A stretch of DNA of 64,000 bases from Halopseudomonas bauzanensis (GCF_900114735.1 NZ_FOUA01000006.1:186001-250000), one strand, 5' to 3'; positions 50,893 to 63,023 are shown, counted from the first letter of the stretch. Notes: a model not told the origin generated them from the sequence alone. Translations and numbers: made by a program.

Positions 50893-51103
50893 CGCGATGC
50901 TCACTGCAGCAATACCATTTGTCGTCCTGACGCAGGGCCATATCTTCCGGCAGATGCAGCTGGCATTGAGCGCAGCGAACCATCCTGGGCGGCTGTTGCG
51001 GCGGCGTTCGGTGTTTCTCCGCCTGGGCGGCCTTGAACTGGCGCCAGAAGACAAAGGCGATATAAGCCAGCACCAGCAGAATGAACAGTTTGATCAAGCC
51101 CAT
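50873..51103 (-). CDS. PP0621-like small membrane protein with zinc-binding motif
   Basis: A 76-residue protein with one N-terminal helix (LIKLFILLVLAYIAFVFW) and a soluble C-terminal part with CAQC and later CCSEH, a likely zinc site. Proteins of this kind (PP0621 family) are encoded just before pilS in pseudomonads. Function unknown. Its 3' end overlaps the pilS start by 20 bases, so the three genes probably share a transcript. The ATG at 51103 has a weak ribosome site. Confidence 0.85.
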   Translation of the reverse strand: MGLIKLFILLVLAYIAFVFWRQFKAAQAEKHRTPPQQPPRMVRCAQCQLHLPEDMALRQDDKWYCCSEHRDVDQQY

Positions 51104-51328
51104 GATCGTGGTGATTCCATGTAGGTAAGCGAATGGCCCTTAGTGTATCCCACCCGGGCGATGCGCCAAACAAGTCCGTGGCTCGGGTGGTCAAACTGGC
51201 TTGATCGAATGATTTTCTATGGGAGCAGTGGGGGTTGGGCTGCGCAAGCTCAGGTGTTGGAGGGTGCCGGGTGGATTCGGTAATCCGGGGCTGGCAATAG
51301 CGTGCGATCAGAGCACGCCTGCCGGTGC

Positions 51329-51358
51329 GATGTGACGCCGAGGGAACGGCGTCACATC
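51329..51358 (-). terminator. Hairpin after bamD
   Basis: GATGTGACGCCG and CGGCGTCACATC form a perfect 12-base-pair stem with a six-base loop, five bases past the bamD stop. There is no U-run on the minus strand. Confidence 0.65.
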
Positions 51359-51363
51359 TTCAA

Positions 51364-52368
51364 TCAATCAAACAGACCGAAAGTCAGCCGGCTCCAGATG
51401 GAGCGCTTGGGCTCTGGTTCCTGTTCCTGCCGTGGGGTCTTGATATCCCGGGGCAGAGCATTCAGCGCTGCCTGATACTGCTGTTCCATTTCCCGTTCCA
51501 TCTGGGTTTCCCGGTTCATGGACGGCGGGGTCATGACCTTGTCCAGCAGGCCGGTGGTCATCGATTCGACCCAACCGGATTCGCGCTGGGCAGGCTCCAC
51601 ATGATGGCGGAACTCGCCGTCCTGAAGGCTCGGGTGCTCGGGATAGTTGGTCTGCAGCGTCAGCAGGGCGTTGTTGGCCAGATCATCCATGGCCAGACGA
51701 CGGTAGCCTTCGACCATCAGCGCCAGGCCGTCACCGACAGACGGGGTCTGCTGGAAATTCTCGACAATATAGCGACCGCGGTTGACGGCGGCAACGTACG
51801 CGCCGCGCTTGAGATAATAATGGCCGACGTGAGTGTCGTAGGCGGCCAACAGGTTGCGCAGGTACACCATGCGCTGGCGCGCATCGGGCGCGTAACGGCT
51901 GTTGGGGTAACGGCTGACCAGTTGGGCGAACTCGTTGAAGGAGTCCCGGGCCGCACCCGGATCGCGACGGGTCATGTCCAGCGGCAGGAAGCGCTCGAAG
52001 AGCCCCCGGTCGCGGGTGAAGGAAGTCATGCCGCGCAGGTAGTAGGCGTAATCCACATCGGGATGCTGCGGGTGCAGGCGGATGAAACGGTCGGCAGCTG
52101 ATTTGGCAGCATCCAGTTCCAGGTTCTGGTAGTAGGCATAGATCAGTTCCAGCTGTGCCTGTTCGGCGAAGCGTCCGAACGGATAGCGCGACTCCAGGGC
52201 CCGCAGCGATTCGATAGCCTGGCCGTAGTTGTTGGCGTCCAGGTTCTTCTGGGCCAGGACATAGAGCTCGGACTCGCTGAGCGATTCATCCAGAACCGTC
52301 GCCTTGTTTGATGAACAGGCCGCCAGCAGACTCAGCAGACCGACCAGCAATAGATGTTTAATCGACAT
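51364..52368 (-). CDS. bamD: Outer membrane protein assembly lipoprotein BamD
   Basis: A 334-residue lipoprotein of the BAM complex, which inserts beta-barrels into the outer membrane. The lipobox is LLAACSS with lipidated Cys18. TPR-like repeats follow (residues about 30-240), including [24 protein letters not shown]. The tail beyond residue 270 is longer than in E. coli and charged. The ATG at 52368 (MSIKHLLLV) matches family starts; an upstream ATG at 52377 would add three residues. It is divergent from rluD. Confidence 0.96.
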   Translation of the reverse strand: MSIKHLLLVGLLSLLAACSSNKATVLDESLSESELYVLAQKNLDANNYGQAIESLRALESRYPFGRFAEQAQLELIYAYYQNLELDAAKSAADRFIRLHPQHPDVDYAYYLRGMTSFTRDRGLFERFLPLDMTRRDPGAARDSFNEFAQLVSRYPNSRYAPDARQRMVYLRNLLAAYDTHVGHYYLKRGAYVAAVNRGRYIVENFQQTPSVGDGLALMVEGYRRLAMDDLANNALLTLQTNYPEHPSLQDGEFRHHVEPAQRESGWVESMTTGLLDKVMTPPSMNRETQMEREMEQQYQAALNALPRDIKTPRQEQEPEPKRSIWSRLTFGLFD

Positions 52369-52539
52369 GTTTGACATCCGGATGGACGACCCCGCGCTGT
52401 TGCCCTGACAGCCGTCCTGTTATAGTTGAGCTCAGTTGCCAGGCACAGCATGCGCCAGGCAAAGAAGCCGTATTTAACCACAGCGCCGGGCCGAAACCAA
52501 AAGGGATTGCGCGTACCGGTGCGTTCCAGTGAGCCATTG

Positions 52540-53499
52540 ATGTCCGAACGAATTCGCTTGTCTGCACAGGTTACCCCGGAGTGCGGTGGTCAACGCCTTG
52601 ACCAGGTCGCTGCCCGATTGTTCCCCAGCCACTCCCGATCGCGGTTGCAGGGTTGGATCAAGGACGGCAGTCTGACGGTGGACGGCAGACAGGTCCGCCC
52701 GCGCGATACCGTCTATACCGACGAACTGCTGGAACTGGATGCCGAACTTGAAGTTCAGGGTGATTGGCTGCCGCAAGCCATCGACCTGGATATCGTCTAT
52801 GAAGATCACGCGCTGCTGGTGATCAACAAGCCGGCGGGTCTGGTGGTGCATCCCGCCGCCGGTCATCATGACGGCACTCTGCTCAATGCGCTGCTGCACC
52901 ATGCTCCCGAGTTGGCCAAGGTGCCGCGCGCGGGCATCGTGCACCGCCTGGACAAGGACACCACCGGTCTCATGGTCGTGGCCAAAACCCTGGAAGCACA
53001 GACCGATCTGGTCATCCAGCTGCAGAACCGGACGGTCACTCGTGAATACGAATGCGTGGTGGTGGGCGTAATGACAGCCGGTGGCAAGGTCGACCAGCCC
53101 ATCGCTCGCCACGGCAATAATCGGCAGAAGATGGCGGTGGTTGCCGGCGGCAAGGAGGCGGTGAGTCATTACCGCGTCATCAGCCGTTTTCGTGCCCACA
53201 CCCATGTCAAGGTCAAGCTGGAAACCGGCCGCACGCATCAGATCCGTGTGCATATGAGTCATATCAATTATCCGCTGGTGGGCGATCCGACCTATGGCGG
53301 CCGGCTGCGTATTCCGCCGGGCGCGACGCAGGAGCTGATTGCCATGCTGCGTGAATTCCCACGCCAGGCACTGCATGCCCGGCGGCTGGAACTGGAGCAT
53401 CCGGATGACAATCGGCCGATGCGCTGGGAAGCGCCGCTGCCCGCCGATATACAGGCGTTGCTGGCGCTGCTGCGCCAGGACGGCGAGTTGGAAGAATGA
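52540..53499 (+). CDS. rluD: 23S rRNA pseudouridine(1911/1915/1917) synthase
   Basis: A 319-residue pseudouridine synthase. An N-terminal S4 RNA-binding domain (about 15-75, GQRLDQVAARLFPSHSRSRLQG region) is followed by the catalytic domain with HRLDKDTTGLMVV, whose Asp is the nucleophile, and LETGRTHQIRVHM. RluD modifies helix 69 of 23S rRNA. The ATG at 52540 (MSERIRLSAQV) is the family start. Its stop overlaps the pgeF start by four bases. Confidence 0.97.
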   Translation: MSERIRLSAQVTPECGGQRLDQVAARLFPSHSRSRLQGWIKDGSLTVDGRQVRPRDTVYTDELLELDAELEVQGDWLPQAIDLDIVYEDHALLVINKPAGLVVHPAAGHHDGTLLNALLHHAPELAKVPRAGIVHRLDKDTTGLMVVAKTLEAQTDLVIQLQNRTVTREYECVVVGVMTAGGKVDQPIARHGNNRQKMAVVAGGKEAVSHYRVISRFRAHTHVKVKLETGRTHQIRVHMSHINYPLVGDPTYGGRLRIPPGATQELIAMLREFPRQALHARRLELEHPDDNRPMRWEAPLPADIQALLALLRQDGELEE

Positions 53500-54233
53500 A
53501 AGAGCACTGGCTGCAGGCCGACTGGCCGGCCCCCGAGTGGGTCAAGACCTGCGTCACCACGCGGCAGGATGGCTGCAGTCAGGGCGTGTACAAGGGATTC
53601 AATCTGGGTACCCACGTTGGCGATGATCTGAATAACGTTCTGGCCAACCGGGCGGAGCTGGGGCGCATGCTGGGCTGTCGCATGGCCTGGCTGGAGCAGA
53701 CGCACAGTACCGATGTGGTCGAGGCCGCGCCGGGACTGGTGGAGGAAGCGGATGCCAGCTGGACCCTTGAGCCGGACGTCGCCTGCGTGATCATGACCGC
53801 CGACTGTCTGCCGGTATTGTTCTGCGACCGTGCCGGCACCCGCGTGGCCGCAGCCCATGCCGGCTGGCGCGGGCTGGCTGCCGGGATTCTGGAGAACACC
53901 ATCAGCGCGCTGGGGGTGCCGCCGGAAGAACTGCTGGTCTGGCTGGGCCCGGCCATCGGCCCCGAGGCCTTTGAAGTGGGTCCGGAAGTACGGGAGATTT
54001 TCGGCAGCACGGCTGCGGCGGCCTGTTTTGTGCCCTCCGAGCGTCCGGGGCATTACCTGGCGGATATCTATCAACTGGCCCGGCTGCGCCTCACCAATGC
54101 CGGCGTGAATGCTGTCTATGGCGGTGGTTTGTGTACGGTCAGTGACCCCACCCGGTTATTCTCCTATCGGCGCGACGGGCAAACCGGGCGCTTCGCTTCA
54201 CTGGTTTGGCTGGACTCTGCGACAAAAAATTGA
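53496..54233 (+). CDS. pgeF: Peptidoglycan editing factor / laccase-domain protein
   Basis: A 245-residue protein of the YfiH/DUF152 family. The metal site residues are in WLEQTHSTDVV (His), MTADCLPVLF (Cys) and AAHAGWRGLA (His). Members have been shown to correct misincorporated amino acids in peptidoglycan precursors, and also to act on purine nucleosides. It is translationally coupled to rluD by an ATGA overlap, the normal order. A sigma-32-like promoter for clpB begins 18 bases after its stop. Confidence 0.94.
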   Translation: MKEHWLQADWPAPEWVKTCVTTRQDGCSQGVYKGFNLGTHVGDDLNNVLANRAELGRMLGCRMAWLEQTHSTDVVEAAPGLVEEADASWTLEPDVACVIMTADCLPVLFCDRAGTRVAAAHAGWRGLAAGILENTISALGVPPEELLVWLGPAIGPEAFEVGPEVREIFGSTAAAACFVPSERPGHYLADIYQLARLRLTNAGVNAVYGGGLCTVSDPTRLFSYRRDGQTGRFASLVWLDSATKN

Positions 54234-54250
54234 CGCCGATCAGTGCGACC

Positions 54251-54282
54251 CCCTTGAAAGCACAGTAATAATCCTCATCTAT
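54251..54282 (+). promoter_or_regulatory. Sigma-32 (RpoH) heat-shock promoter for clpB
   Basis: CCCTTGAAA at 54251-54259 matches the RpoH -35 consensus, and after 14 bases CTCATCTAT resembles the CCCATNT -10. It lies about 75 bases before the clpB start, as expected for a chaperone gene. Confidence 0.8.
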
Positions 54283-54354
54283 CATTCATCTAAGTGAATC
54301 TCGCCGGACCGGGACAGACCCCGACTGCCGGCCTGCCGATAAGGATTGCTACTC

Positions 54355-56922
<2,568 letters not shown>

Positions 56923-56935
56923 GCGGAATGGACCA

Positions 56936-56976
56936 CCAGGGCGGGCATCAATTTCTGATGCCCGCCTGGGATTTTC
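56936..56976 (+). terminator. Intrinsic terminator after clpB
   Basis: CCAGGCGGGCATCA pairs with TGATGCCCGCCTGG around a short loop, then GATTTTCG. The right arm overlaps the first REP element, so the terminator and the REP share bases. Confidence 0.75.
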
Positions 56977-57059
56977 GAGCACCAGCTCGACAGCTCCCCT
57001 ATCAGGCAAGCCCGTTGCCGCCGCCAGCAAGATACGAGCTGGTGCTCGAATCTCCCAGG
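56965..57059. repeat. Inverted pair of REP elements (copies 1 and 2)
   Basis: Copy 1 (56965-56994) and copy 2 (57033-57059) carry the core CGAGCTGGTGCTCG in opposite orientation with adjoining TCCCAGG heads facing outward. The inverted pair, about 95 bases in all, is the usual REPIN/BIME layout. The core is a palindrome with a TGG loop. Confidence 0.88.
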
Positions 57060-57082
57060 AGTTCACTCCGGTCATGTGCTCG

Positions 57083-57113
57083 CCCCGGGATTGTCGAGCA
57101 CCAGCTCGACAGC
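57083..57113 (-). repeat. REP element copy 3, left flank of the transposase gene
   Basis: Minus-strand copy of the REP unit (GTCGAGCTGGTGCTCGAC core plus AATCCCGGG head). Its 30 bases are the exact inverse complement of copy 4 at 57860-57889, so the transposase gene is framed by perfect inverted repeats. Confidence 0.88.
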
Positions 57114-57143
57114 ATTTCCATCAGGCCGCGCTGATGCGCCCTT

Positions 57144-57743
57144 CTACTCGGGACCGACATAGGCGCTGGACCACCGCCACGCTTCTGCTGCGTGACACAA
57201 CCCGGCCTTTACCGGATTCTCATGCATGTAGTTCACTGCGGTATGGAAATGTCTCTCGTCACGTATGAACCTGTCCCAGTAACCTCTAGCCCAGATGCTG
57301 CCTACCGGTATCCCTAAACCCAGGCGCTCGTTATTGTTTACAGCCCAGCGACCGCTGTAGGACTTCCAGCTTTGTACAATCCTTGGTAGCGAGTAGTGAG
57401 CCTCAATAAGGATATGCACATGGTTGGGCATGAGGCACCACGCCAATAGGCGATAACGTCGCCCGTCATGAAGCCGCAGCCCCTGAATGAATACCTCAGC
57501 CATCTGAGGGTGGGCCAAGGCGCAGCAGCCCAGGCCGCGGTCGATCCAGTATTCCATTTTTCTACGGCGTTCAACGCTTTGACGTGCCAGCGGCAAAATC
57601 CGTAGCTCCGACTTGATCTGTCTCAACCGATCAGCGGGTAGGGAGTCAGCTAAGCGGAAGGAAATGAACTGGGTGGCATCGGGCCCATCGAAGTGCGACA
57701 GCTTCCGCGAGTGATACCAGCCTTGGTAGAGGAGTTCGTCCAT
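57144..57743 (-). CDS. REP-associated tyrosine transposase (RAYT)
   Basis: A 199-residue Y1 HUH nuclease of the IS200-related RAYT class. LMPNHVHIL holds the metal-binding HUH pair (His108, His110), and VNYMHENPVKAGL carries the nucleophile Tyr172, in the position of Tyr115 of the E. coli enzyme. RAYTs are single-copy domesticated transposases thought to copy REP sequences. I chose ATG 57743 (MDELLYQGWYHSRK); the frame is open about 90 residues upstream through REP sequence, which is not coding. Seven REP copies flank it. No terminal-repeat insertion sequence is seen. Confidence 0.92.
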   Translation of the reverse strand: MDELLYQGWYHSRKLSHFDGPDATQFISFRLADSLPADRLRQIKSELRILPLARQSVERRRKMEYWIDRGLGCCALAHPQMAEVFIQGLRLHDGRRYRLLAWCLMPNHVHILIEAHYSLPRIVQSWKSYSGRWAVNNNERLGLGIPVGSIWARGYWDRFIRDERHFHTAVNYMHENPVKAGLCHAAEAWRWSSAYVGPE

Positions 57744-57859
57744 GACTATCGATCCAAACAGAATGATTGGATGCTTGCAAAGGTAGGCTCTGGTTACAAG
57801 GAGGTGTGCCTGTTGGAACGCATAGTTGAGAACGGGCATACATTTTACGGGGGAGAAAA

Positions 57860-57961
57860 GCTGTCGAGCTGGTGCTCGACAATCCCGGGAGGGGATCTCG
57901 ATGAGGCTGGTGAGTGCGGACGGATTGGCATTCCTGGGAGGTTCGAGTACCAGCTCGTACC
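57860..57961. repeat. REPIN unit 1, right flank (REP copies 4 and 5)
   Basis: Copy 4 (57860-57893, plus orientation) and copy 5 (57933-57961, opposite orientation) bracket about 40 bases. Copy 4 is identical over 30 bases to copy 3 on the other side of the transposase gene. Copy 5 has one core change (GAGTACCAG). Confidence 0.9.
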
Positions 57962-57996
57962 TTTTTACCAGCGGCATCGCGTTGCTTGATGGAAAC

Positions 57997-58098
57997 GCTG
58001 TCGAGCTGGTGCGCGACAATCCCGGGAGGGAGTCTCGTTGAGGTTGGTGAGTGCGGACGGATTGGCATTCCTGGGAGGTTCGAGCACCAGCTCGTACC
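57997..58098. repeat. REPIN unit 2, right flank (REP copies 6 and 7)
   Basis: A second REPIN, 137 bases downstream of the first in the same orientation and nearly identical, so the two form a 137-bp tandem duplication. Copy 6 has one loop-side change (TGGTGCGCGAC). The stretch GTGAGTGCGGACGGATTGGC between the arms is the same in both units. Confidence 0.9.
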
Positions 58099-58101
58099 TT
58101 T

Positions 58102-58141
58102 TTAAAAGCGGTCGGTAGCCTGCGCTACCGACCGCTTTTTC
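58102..58141. terminator. Bidirectional terminator between the REP block and aceF
   Basis: AGCGGTCGGTAGC pairs with GCTACCGACCGCT around CTGC. T-runs lie on both sides in the appropriate strands (TTTTTC plus, TTTTAAAA minus). It directly follows the aceF stop on the minus strand. Confidence 0.92.
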
Positions 58142-60115
58142 TTACAGCAACATTGACCGGATATCACCCAGCAGTTCACCTAGACGCTTGGTGAACAGGG
58201 CTGCGGCGGCGCCGTTGATGGCGCGGTGGTCGTAGGACAGCGACAGCGGCAGCATCAGCTTGGGCTGGAAGGCTTTACCATCCCATACCGGTTGCATGGT
58301 TGCCCGACTGACGCCGAGGATCGCCACTTCCGGGGTGTTGACGATCGGGGTGAAGTAGGTACCCCCGATGTGCCCCAGGCTGGAGATGGTGAAGCAGGCG
58401 CCTTGCATGTCGTTGGCGCTGAGCTTCTTGTTGCGGGCCTTGTCGGCGAGTTCCGCCGCTTCGGCAGCCAGCTCCAGCAGGCTCTTCTTGTCTACATCGC
58501 GGATCACCGCAACCAGCAGACCGTCCGGCGTGTCCACGGCAAAGCCGATGTGCACGTAGTTCTTCTGGATCAGTTGCTTGCCGTTGGGCGCCAGCGAGAC
58601 GTTGAAGTTCGGCTGTTCGCGCAGCAGATGAGCACAGGCCTTGAGCAGGAACGGCAGTACGGTCAGCTTGACGCCGGCCTTCTCCGCCACAGCCTTCTGG
58701 GCCTTGCGGAAGTCTTCCAGTTCGCTGATATCGGCCAGGTCGAACTGGGTGACATGGGGTACGTTCAGCCAGCTGCGATGCAGGTTGCTGGCACCGATCT
58801 GCTGCAGACGGGTCATGTCCTTCAGTTCCACTTCACCGAAGCGGCTGAAGTCGACTTCCGGTACTTGCGGGATGCCGGCACCACCGGTTGCGGCTGCGCC
58901 GCCGGTTTCCTTGCTCTTGCGCATGACGCTCTGGACGAAGCTCTGCACATCCTCCTTGAGGATACGATTGCGCGGGCCGCTACCCGATACGTCGGTCAGC
59001 TCTACACCAAACTCCCTGGCCAGCTTGCGTACGGCCGGGCCGGCATGGACCTTCTTGTTGCCACGGCTGGGCGCGCCGACCGGGGCCGGTGCGGCTTGCT
59101 TGGCGGCCGGAGCTGGAGCGCGTTCTTCCTTGGCTGGTGCTGCTGCGACTTCTTCCCTGGTTTGCTCGGCGGCGGGTGCCTGCTCGGCTTCTTCAGCCTC
59201 GCCTTCCACGCGCATGCGCAGCATCAGATCGCCGGCTTTCACTTCCTGCTCGAGTTTTACCTCGATGGCTTCGATCACACCGGCGGCTGGTGCCGGAATC
59301 TCCATGCTGGCCTTGTCGGATTCCAGGGTCAGCAGGCTCTGTTCAGCCTCGACCTTGTCGCCGACCTGCACCATCAGCTCGATGACCCGTGCACTGCCAT
59401 CGCCAATATCGGGGATATTGAACGATTGCACGCTGCTTTCGGCTTTCTTCGGTGCTGGCTTCTGCGCTGGGGCAGGGGCTGCCGTTTCCTGCTTGGCCGG
59501 CTCCTGCGCTGCTTCTTCTTCAGCTTCGCCTTCGCCTTCAACGCGGATATGCATCATCAGGTCGCCGGTTTTCACTTCCTGGTCCATCTTGACCTCGATG
59601 GACTCGATGACGCCGCTGGCCGGTGCGGGGATCTCCATGCTGGCCTTGTCGGATTCCAGGGTCAGCAGGCTCTGCTCGGCCTCGACCTTGTCACCTACCT
59701 GCACCATCAGCTCGATAACGCGCGCGGTGCCATCACCTATATCGGGGATGGTGAACGACTGAACGCTGCTGCCGGCTTTCTTCGGCGCGGGTTTTTCCGC
59801 CGGGGCAGGAGCTGCTGCTTCCTGCTTGGCCGGCTGCTCGGCTTTGGCTGCTTCCTCGGGCTTCTCGTCGGCCGGCTGCTCGCCGCCCTCGATGTCCAGC
59901 TCGATCAGCTCGTCACCTTCGGACAGGCTGTCGCCCAGCTTCACCTTGATGGCCTTGATGACGCCAGCCTTGGGGCTCGGCAGCTCCATGCTGGCCTTGT
60001 CCGATTCCAGTGTTACCAGACTCTGTTCCACTTCGACGCGATCGCCGACCTGAACCAGGATCTCAATGACTTCGCCTTCGCCGCCGATGTCGGGTACCTT
60101 GATCACTTCACTCAT
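58142..60115 (-). CDS. aceF: Pyruvate dehydrogenase E2 (dihydrolipoyl acetyltransferase)
   Basis: A 657-residue E2 chain with three lipoyl domains (lipoyl Lys40, Lys157 and Lys268, each in ESDKASM), Ala/Pro/Glu-rich linkers, a peripheral-subunit-binding domain at about 356-392 and the acetyltransferase core. His630 and Asn634 in SYDHRAINGA are the catalytic pair; the Asn is normal in Azotobacter and Pseudomonas enzymes. Lipoyl domains 2 and 3 are almost identical, a recent internal duplication; P. aeruginosa AceF as I know it has two. It follows aceE by about ten bases. Confidence 0.97.
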   Translation of the reverse strand: MSEVIKVPDIGGEGEVIEILVQVGDRVEVEQSLVTLESDKASMELPSPKAGVIKAIKVKLGDSLSEGDELIELDIEGGEQPADEKPEEAAKAEQPAKQEAAAPAPAEKPAPKKAGSSVQSFTIPDIGDGTARVIELMVQVGDKVEAEQSLLTLESDKASMEIPAPASGVIESIEVKMDQEVKTGDLMMHIRVEGEGEAEEEAAQEPAKQETAAPAPAQKPAPKKAESSVQSFNIPDIGDGSARVIELMVQVGDKVEAEQSLLTLESDKASMEIPAPAAGVIEAIEVKLEQEVKAGDLMLRMRVEGEAEEAEQAPAAEQTREEVAAAPAKEERAPAPAAKQAAPAPVGAPSRGNKKVHAGPAVRKLAREFGVELTDVSGSGPRNRILKEDVQSFVQSVMRKSKETGGAAATGGAGIPQVPEVDFSRFGEVELKDMTRLQQIGASNLHRSWLNVPHVTQFDLADISELEDFRKAQKAVAEKAGVKLTVLPFLLKACAHLLREQPNFNVSLAPNGKQLIQKNYVHIGFAVDTPDGLLVAVIRDVDKKSLLELAAEAAELADKARNKKLSANDMQGACFTISSLGHIGGTYFTPIVNTPEVAILGVSRATMQPVWDGKAFQPKLMLPLSLSYDHRAINGAAAALFTKRLGELLGDIRSMLL

Positions 60116-60125
60116 GGCCGTCTCC

Positions 60126-62777
60126 TCAGCAGTTCAGCGGGTTGGTTTTGTTCGGGTCCAGACCGAAGGTGGCCTGGGCCTCGATCAGTACCTCGGGCTG
60201 CAGCTCGCCGTTCTCGACCAGCGCCGACAGGGTGGTGTAGACGATCCAGCGACGGTCGACTTCGAAGAAGTCGCGCAGCTTGCGGCGGCTATCACTGCGG
60301 CCGAAGCCATCAGTACCCAGCGCCTTGAAATTGCCAGGTATCCACTGGCGGATCTGCTCGGCATACAGCTTCATGTAGTCGGTAGCGGCGATGACCGGCC
60401 CGCTGCGCTCGGCCAGGTTCTGCTCGACGTAGGTCAGGCGCGGTGTGTCGGTCGGGTGCAGGCGGTTCCAGCGCTCCACGTCCAGGCCGTCGCGACGCAG
60501 TTCGTTGAAGCTGGTGACGCTCCAGATATCGGCGCTGATACCGTAATTCTTCTGCAGAATTTCCGCGGCTTCGCGGACTTCGCGCAGAATGGTACCGCTG
60601 CCCATCAGCTGGACATGCTGCTTGCCTTTCTCCTTGGCCTCATCGAGCAGATACATGCCGCGGATGATGCCTTCTTCCACGCCTTCGGGCATGGCCGGCT
60701 GGGCGTAGGCTTCGTTCATCACGGTCAGGTAATAGAAGATGTTTTCCTGCTCTTCCATCATCCGGCGTGAGCCTTCGCGGATGATCACCGCCAGCTCGTA
60801 GCCGTAGGTGGGGTCATAGGTGCGGCAGTTGGGGATGGTCGATGCCAGGATATGGCTGTGACCATCTTCGTGCTGCAGACCTTCGCCGTTCAGGGTGGTG
60901 CGACCAGCGGTGCCGCCGATCAGGAAGCCCTTGGCGCGGCTGTCACCAGCGGCCCAGGCCAGATCACCGATACGCTGGAAGCCGAACATCGAATAGAAGA
61001 TGTAGAACGGCAGCATCGGCTGGTTGTAGGTGCTGTAGGCCGTGGCAGCGGCGATCCAGCTGGACATGGCGCCGGCCTCGTTGATGCCTTCGTTGAGGAT
61101 CTGGCCTTTCTTGTCCTCGCGATAGAACATCACCTGATCCTTGTCCACCGGCTCATACAGCTGGCCGACGGAGGAGTAGATGCCCAACTGGCGGAACATG
61201 CCTTCCATACCGAAGGTACGGGCTTCGTCAGGGACGATCGGCACGATGCGCTGACCCAGTTCCTTGTCCTTCAGCATTTGCGCAAGGATGCGCACGAAGG
61301 CCATGGTAGTGGAAATTTCGCGCTCGCCGGTGCCATCGAGAATCGACTTGAGCGTTTCCAGCGGCGGAACCGGGATCGGCGTGCTGCTGACGCGGCGCTG
61401 CGGCGTGTAACCGCCCAGAGCTTCGCGGCGAGAGTGCAGGTACTTGTACTCGGGCGAGCCTTCTTCCGGACGGTAGAAGGGCAGCTTCTCCAGCTCACTG
61501 TCGTTGAGCGGAATACCGAAGCGGTCGCGGAAGGTCTTCAGGCTCTCGGTGTCGACCTTCTTGGTGTTATGCGCGATGTTCTGGCCCTGGCTGGCGCCGG
61601 TACCATAGCCCTTGATGGTCTTGGCCAGAATGACGCTGGGTTGGCCTTTGTGGTTGGTCGCCGCGTGATAGGCCGCGTATACCTTGTACGGGTCGTGGCC
61701 GCCACGGTTGAGCTTCCAGACTTCCTCATCGGACATGTCTTCGACCATCTTCTTCAATTCCGGACGGGCGCCGAAGAAGTGTTCGCGTACATAGGCGCCA
61801 TCGTTGGCCTTGTAGTTCTGGTAGTCGCCGTCGACGACTTCTTCCATGCGCTGCTGCAGCAGACCGTCATGGTCGCGGGCCAGCAGCGGATCCCACAGGC
61901 GGCCCCAGATGACCTTGATCACGTTCCAGTCGGCGCCACGGAAGTTGCCTTCCAGCTCCTGAATGATCTTGCCATTACCACGCACCGGGCCGTCGAGGCG
62001 CTGCAGGTTGCAGTTGATGACGAAGATCAGGTTGTCGAGCTTCTCGCGACCGGCCAGGGAAATAGCACCCAGGGATTCGGGCTCGTCACACTCGCCGTCA
62101 CCCAGGAAGCACCAAACCTTCTGCTTGCCGGGCTCAATGAAACCGCGGCTTTCCAGGTACTTCATGAAGCGTGCCTGGTAGATCGCCTGGATCGGGCCCA
62201 GGCCCATGGAGACGGTGGGGAACTGCCAGAAATCGGGCATCAGCCAGGGGTGCGGATAGGAAGACAGGCCGTTGCCATCGACTTCCTGGCGGTAGTTGGT
62301 CATCTGCTCTTCGCTGATCCGGCCTTCCAGGAACGCGCGGGCATAGATACCCGGTGAGGCGTGACCCTGGTAGAACACCAGGTCACCGCCGTGTTCCTCG
62401 GTGGGGGCCTTGAAGAAGTAGTTGAAGCCGATGTCATACAGGGTGGCGCTGGAGGCAAAGGTGGAGATGTGGCCACCCAGGTCCGGATCCTGCAGGTTGG
62501 CGCGCATCACCATGGCCAATGCGTTCCAGCGCACCATGGAGCGAATACGGCGCTCCATGAACAGGTCGCCTGGCATGACCGCTTCGTGGGTCACCGGAAT
62601 GGTGTTGCGATAAGGGGTAGTGATCGCATAGGGCAGGCGGGTGCCGGTGCGGCTGGCCAATTCGCCCATGCGTTTGATCAGATATTCCGCCCGATCCTCG
62701 CCCTCGGCATCGAGAACGGATTCCAGGGCATCGAGCCATTCCTGGGTTTCGAGTGGATCGATATCATCGTGCTTCAT
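60126..62777 (-). CDS. aceE: Pyruvate dehydrogenase E1 component (homodimeric)
   Basis: An 883-residue thiamine-diphosphate enzyme that decarboxylates pyruvate and transfers the acetyl group to lipoyl E2. The thiamine-binding motif begins at [12 protein letters not shown] and ends near [28 protein letters not shown] and [17 protein letters not shown] are further conserved parts. The ATG at 62777 (MKHDDIDPL) has GGAG six bases upstream; the upstream open extension crosses the operator region and is not coding. It leads aceE-aceF and is divergent from glnE. Confidence 0.98.
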   Translation of the reverse strand: MKHDDIDPLETQEWLDALESVLDAEGEDRAEYLIKRMGELASRTGTRLPYAITTPYRNTIPVTHEAVMPGDLFMERRIRSMVRWNALAMVMRANLQDPDLGGHISTFASSATLYDIGFNYFFKAPTEEHGGDLVFYQGHASPGIYARAFLEGRISEEQMTNYRQEVDGNGLSSYPHPWLMPDFWQFPTVSMGLGPIQAIYQARFMKYLESRGFIEPGKQKVWCFLGDGECDEPESLGAISLAGREKLDNLIFVINCNLQRLDGPVRGNGKIIQELEGNFRGADWNVIKVIWGRLWDPLLARDHDGLLQQRMEEVVDGDYQNYKANDGAYVREHFFGARPELKKMVEDMSDEEVWKLNRGGHDPYKVYAAYHAATNHKGQPSVILAKTIKGYGTGASQGQNIAHNTKKVDTESLKTFRDRFGIPLNDSELEKLPFYRPEEGSPEYKYLHSRREALGGYTPQRRVSSTPIPVPPLETLKSILDGTGEREISTTMAFVRILAQMLKDKELGQRIVPIVPDEARTFGMEGMFRQLGIYSSVGQLYEPVDKDQVMFYREDKKGQILNEGINEAGAMSSWIAAATAYSTYNQPMLPFYIFYSMFGFQRIGDLAWAAGDSRAKGFLIGGTAGRTTLNGEGLQHEDGHSHILASTIPNCRTYDPTYGYELAVIIREGSRRMMEEQENIFYYLTVMNEAYAQPAMPEGVEEGIIRGMYLLDEAKEKGKQHVQLMGSGTILREVREAAEILQKNYGISADIWSVTSFNELRRDGLDVERWNRLHPTDTPRLTYVEQNLAERSGPVIAATDYMKLYAEQIRQWIPGNFKALGTDGFGRSDSRRKLRDFFEVDRRWIVYTTLSALVENGELQPEVLIEAQATFGLDPNKTNPLNC

Positions 62778-62870
62778 ATTGTTCTCCAGACCTTGTGGGT
62801 CCCGTGGTGGAAAAACGATTGCATGTCGGAGTGGGGTGAAGGACTCGAAAATGCAATGGTCAAGGGTGCG

Positions 62871-62885
62871 TGTAGTTTTACTACA
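62871..62885. promoter_or_regulatory. Perfect palindrome, GntR/FadR-type operator, site 1
   Basis: TGTAGTTTTACTACA, six-base arms around TTT. It fits the FadR-subfamily operator pattern TNGTNNNACNA, the family that includes PdhR. It lies 94 bases before the aceE start, on the aceE side of the divergent region. Confidence 0.8.
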
Positions 62886-62931
62886 AAACGAATAAGAAAA
62901 CCATCCGGTCACATGAGATTCTGTAGTGAAA

Positions 62932-62946
62932 CTACATCGGTGGCCC
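62932..62946. promoter_or_regulatory. Perfect palindrome, GntR/FadR-type operator, site 2
   Basis: TGTAGTGAAACTACA, the same arms as site 1 with spacer GAA. The two sites are 61 bases centre to centre, about six helical turns, and lie between aceE and glnE. No GntR gene is in the window. Confidence 0.8.
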
Positions 62947-63023
62947 GGGTTTTTTCGCTGTGCTCTTTTCCATGCGCCCCGGGCGTGGCAATCTGCATCC
63001 TTCGGATGTATTCAGGATAGACC

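Noticed and set aside
56965-58098. CRISPR array
   Set aside because: Repeats are palindromic REPs in alternating orientation with unequal spacing, and there are no cas genes.
58226-60328. A 700-codon plus-strand frame opposite aceF
   Set aside because: It reads the repetitive Ala/Pro/Glu-rich E2 sequence backwards and shows no family motif.
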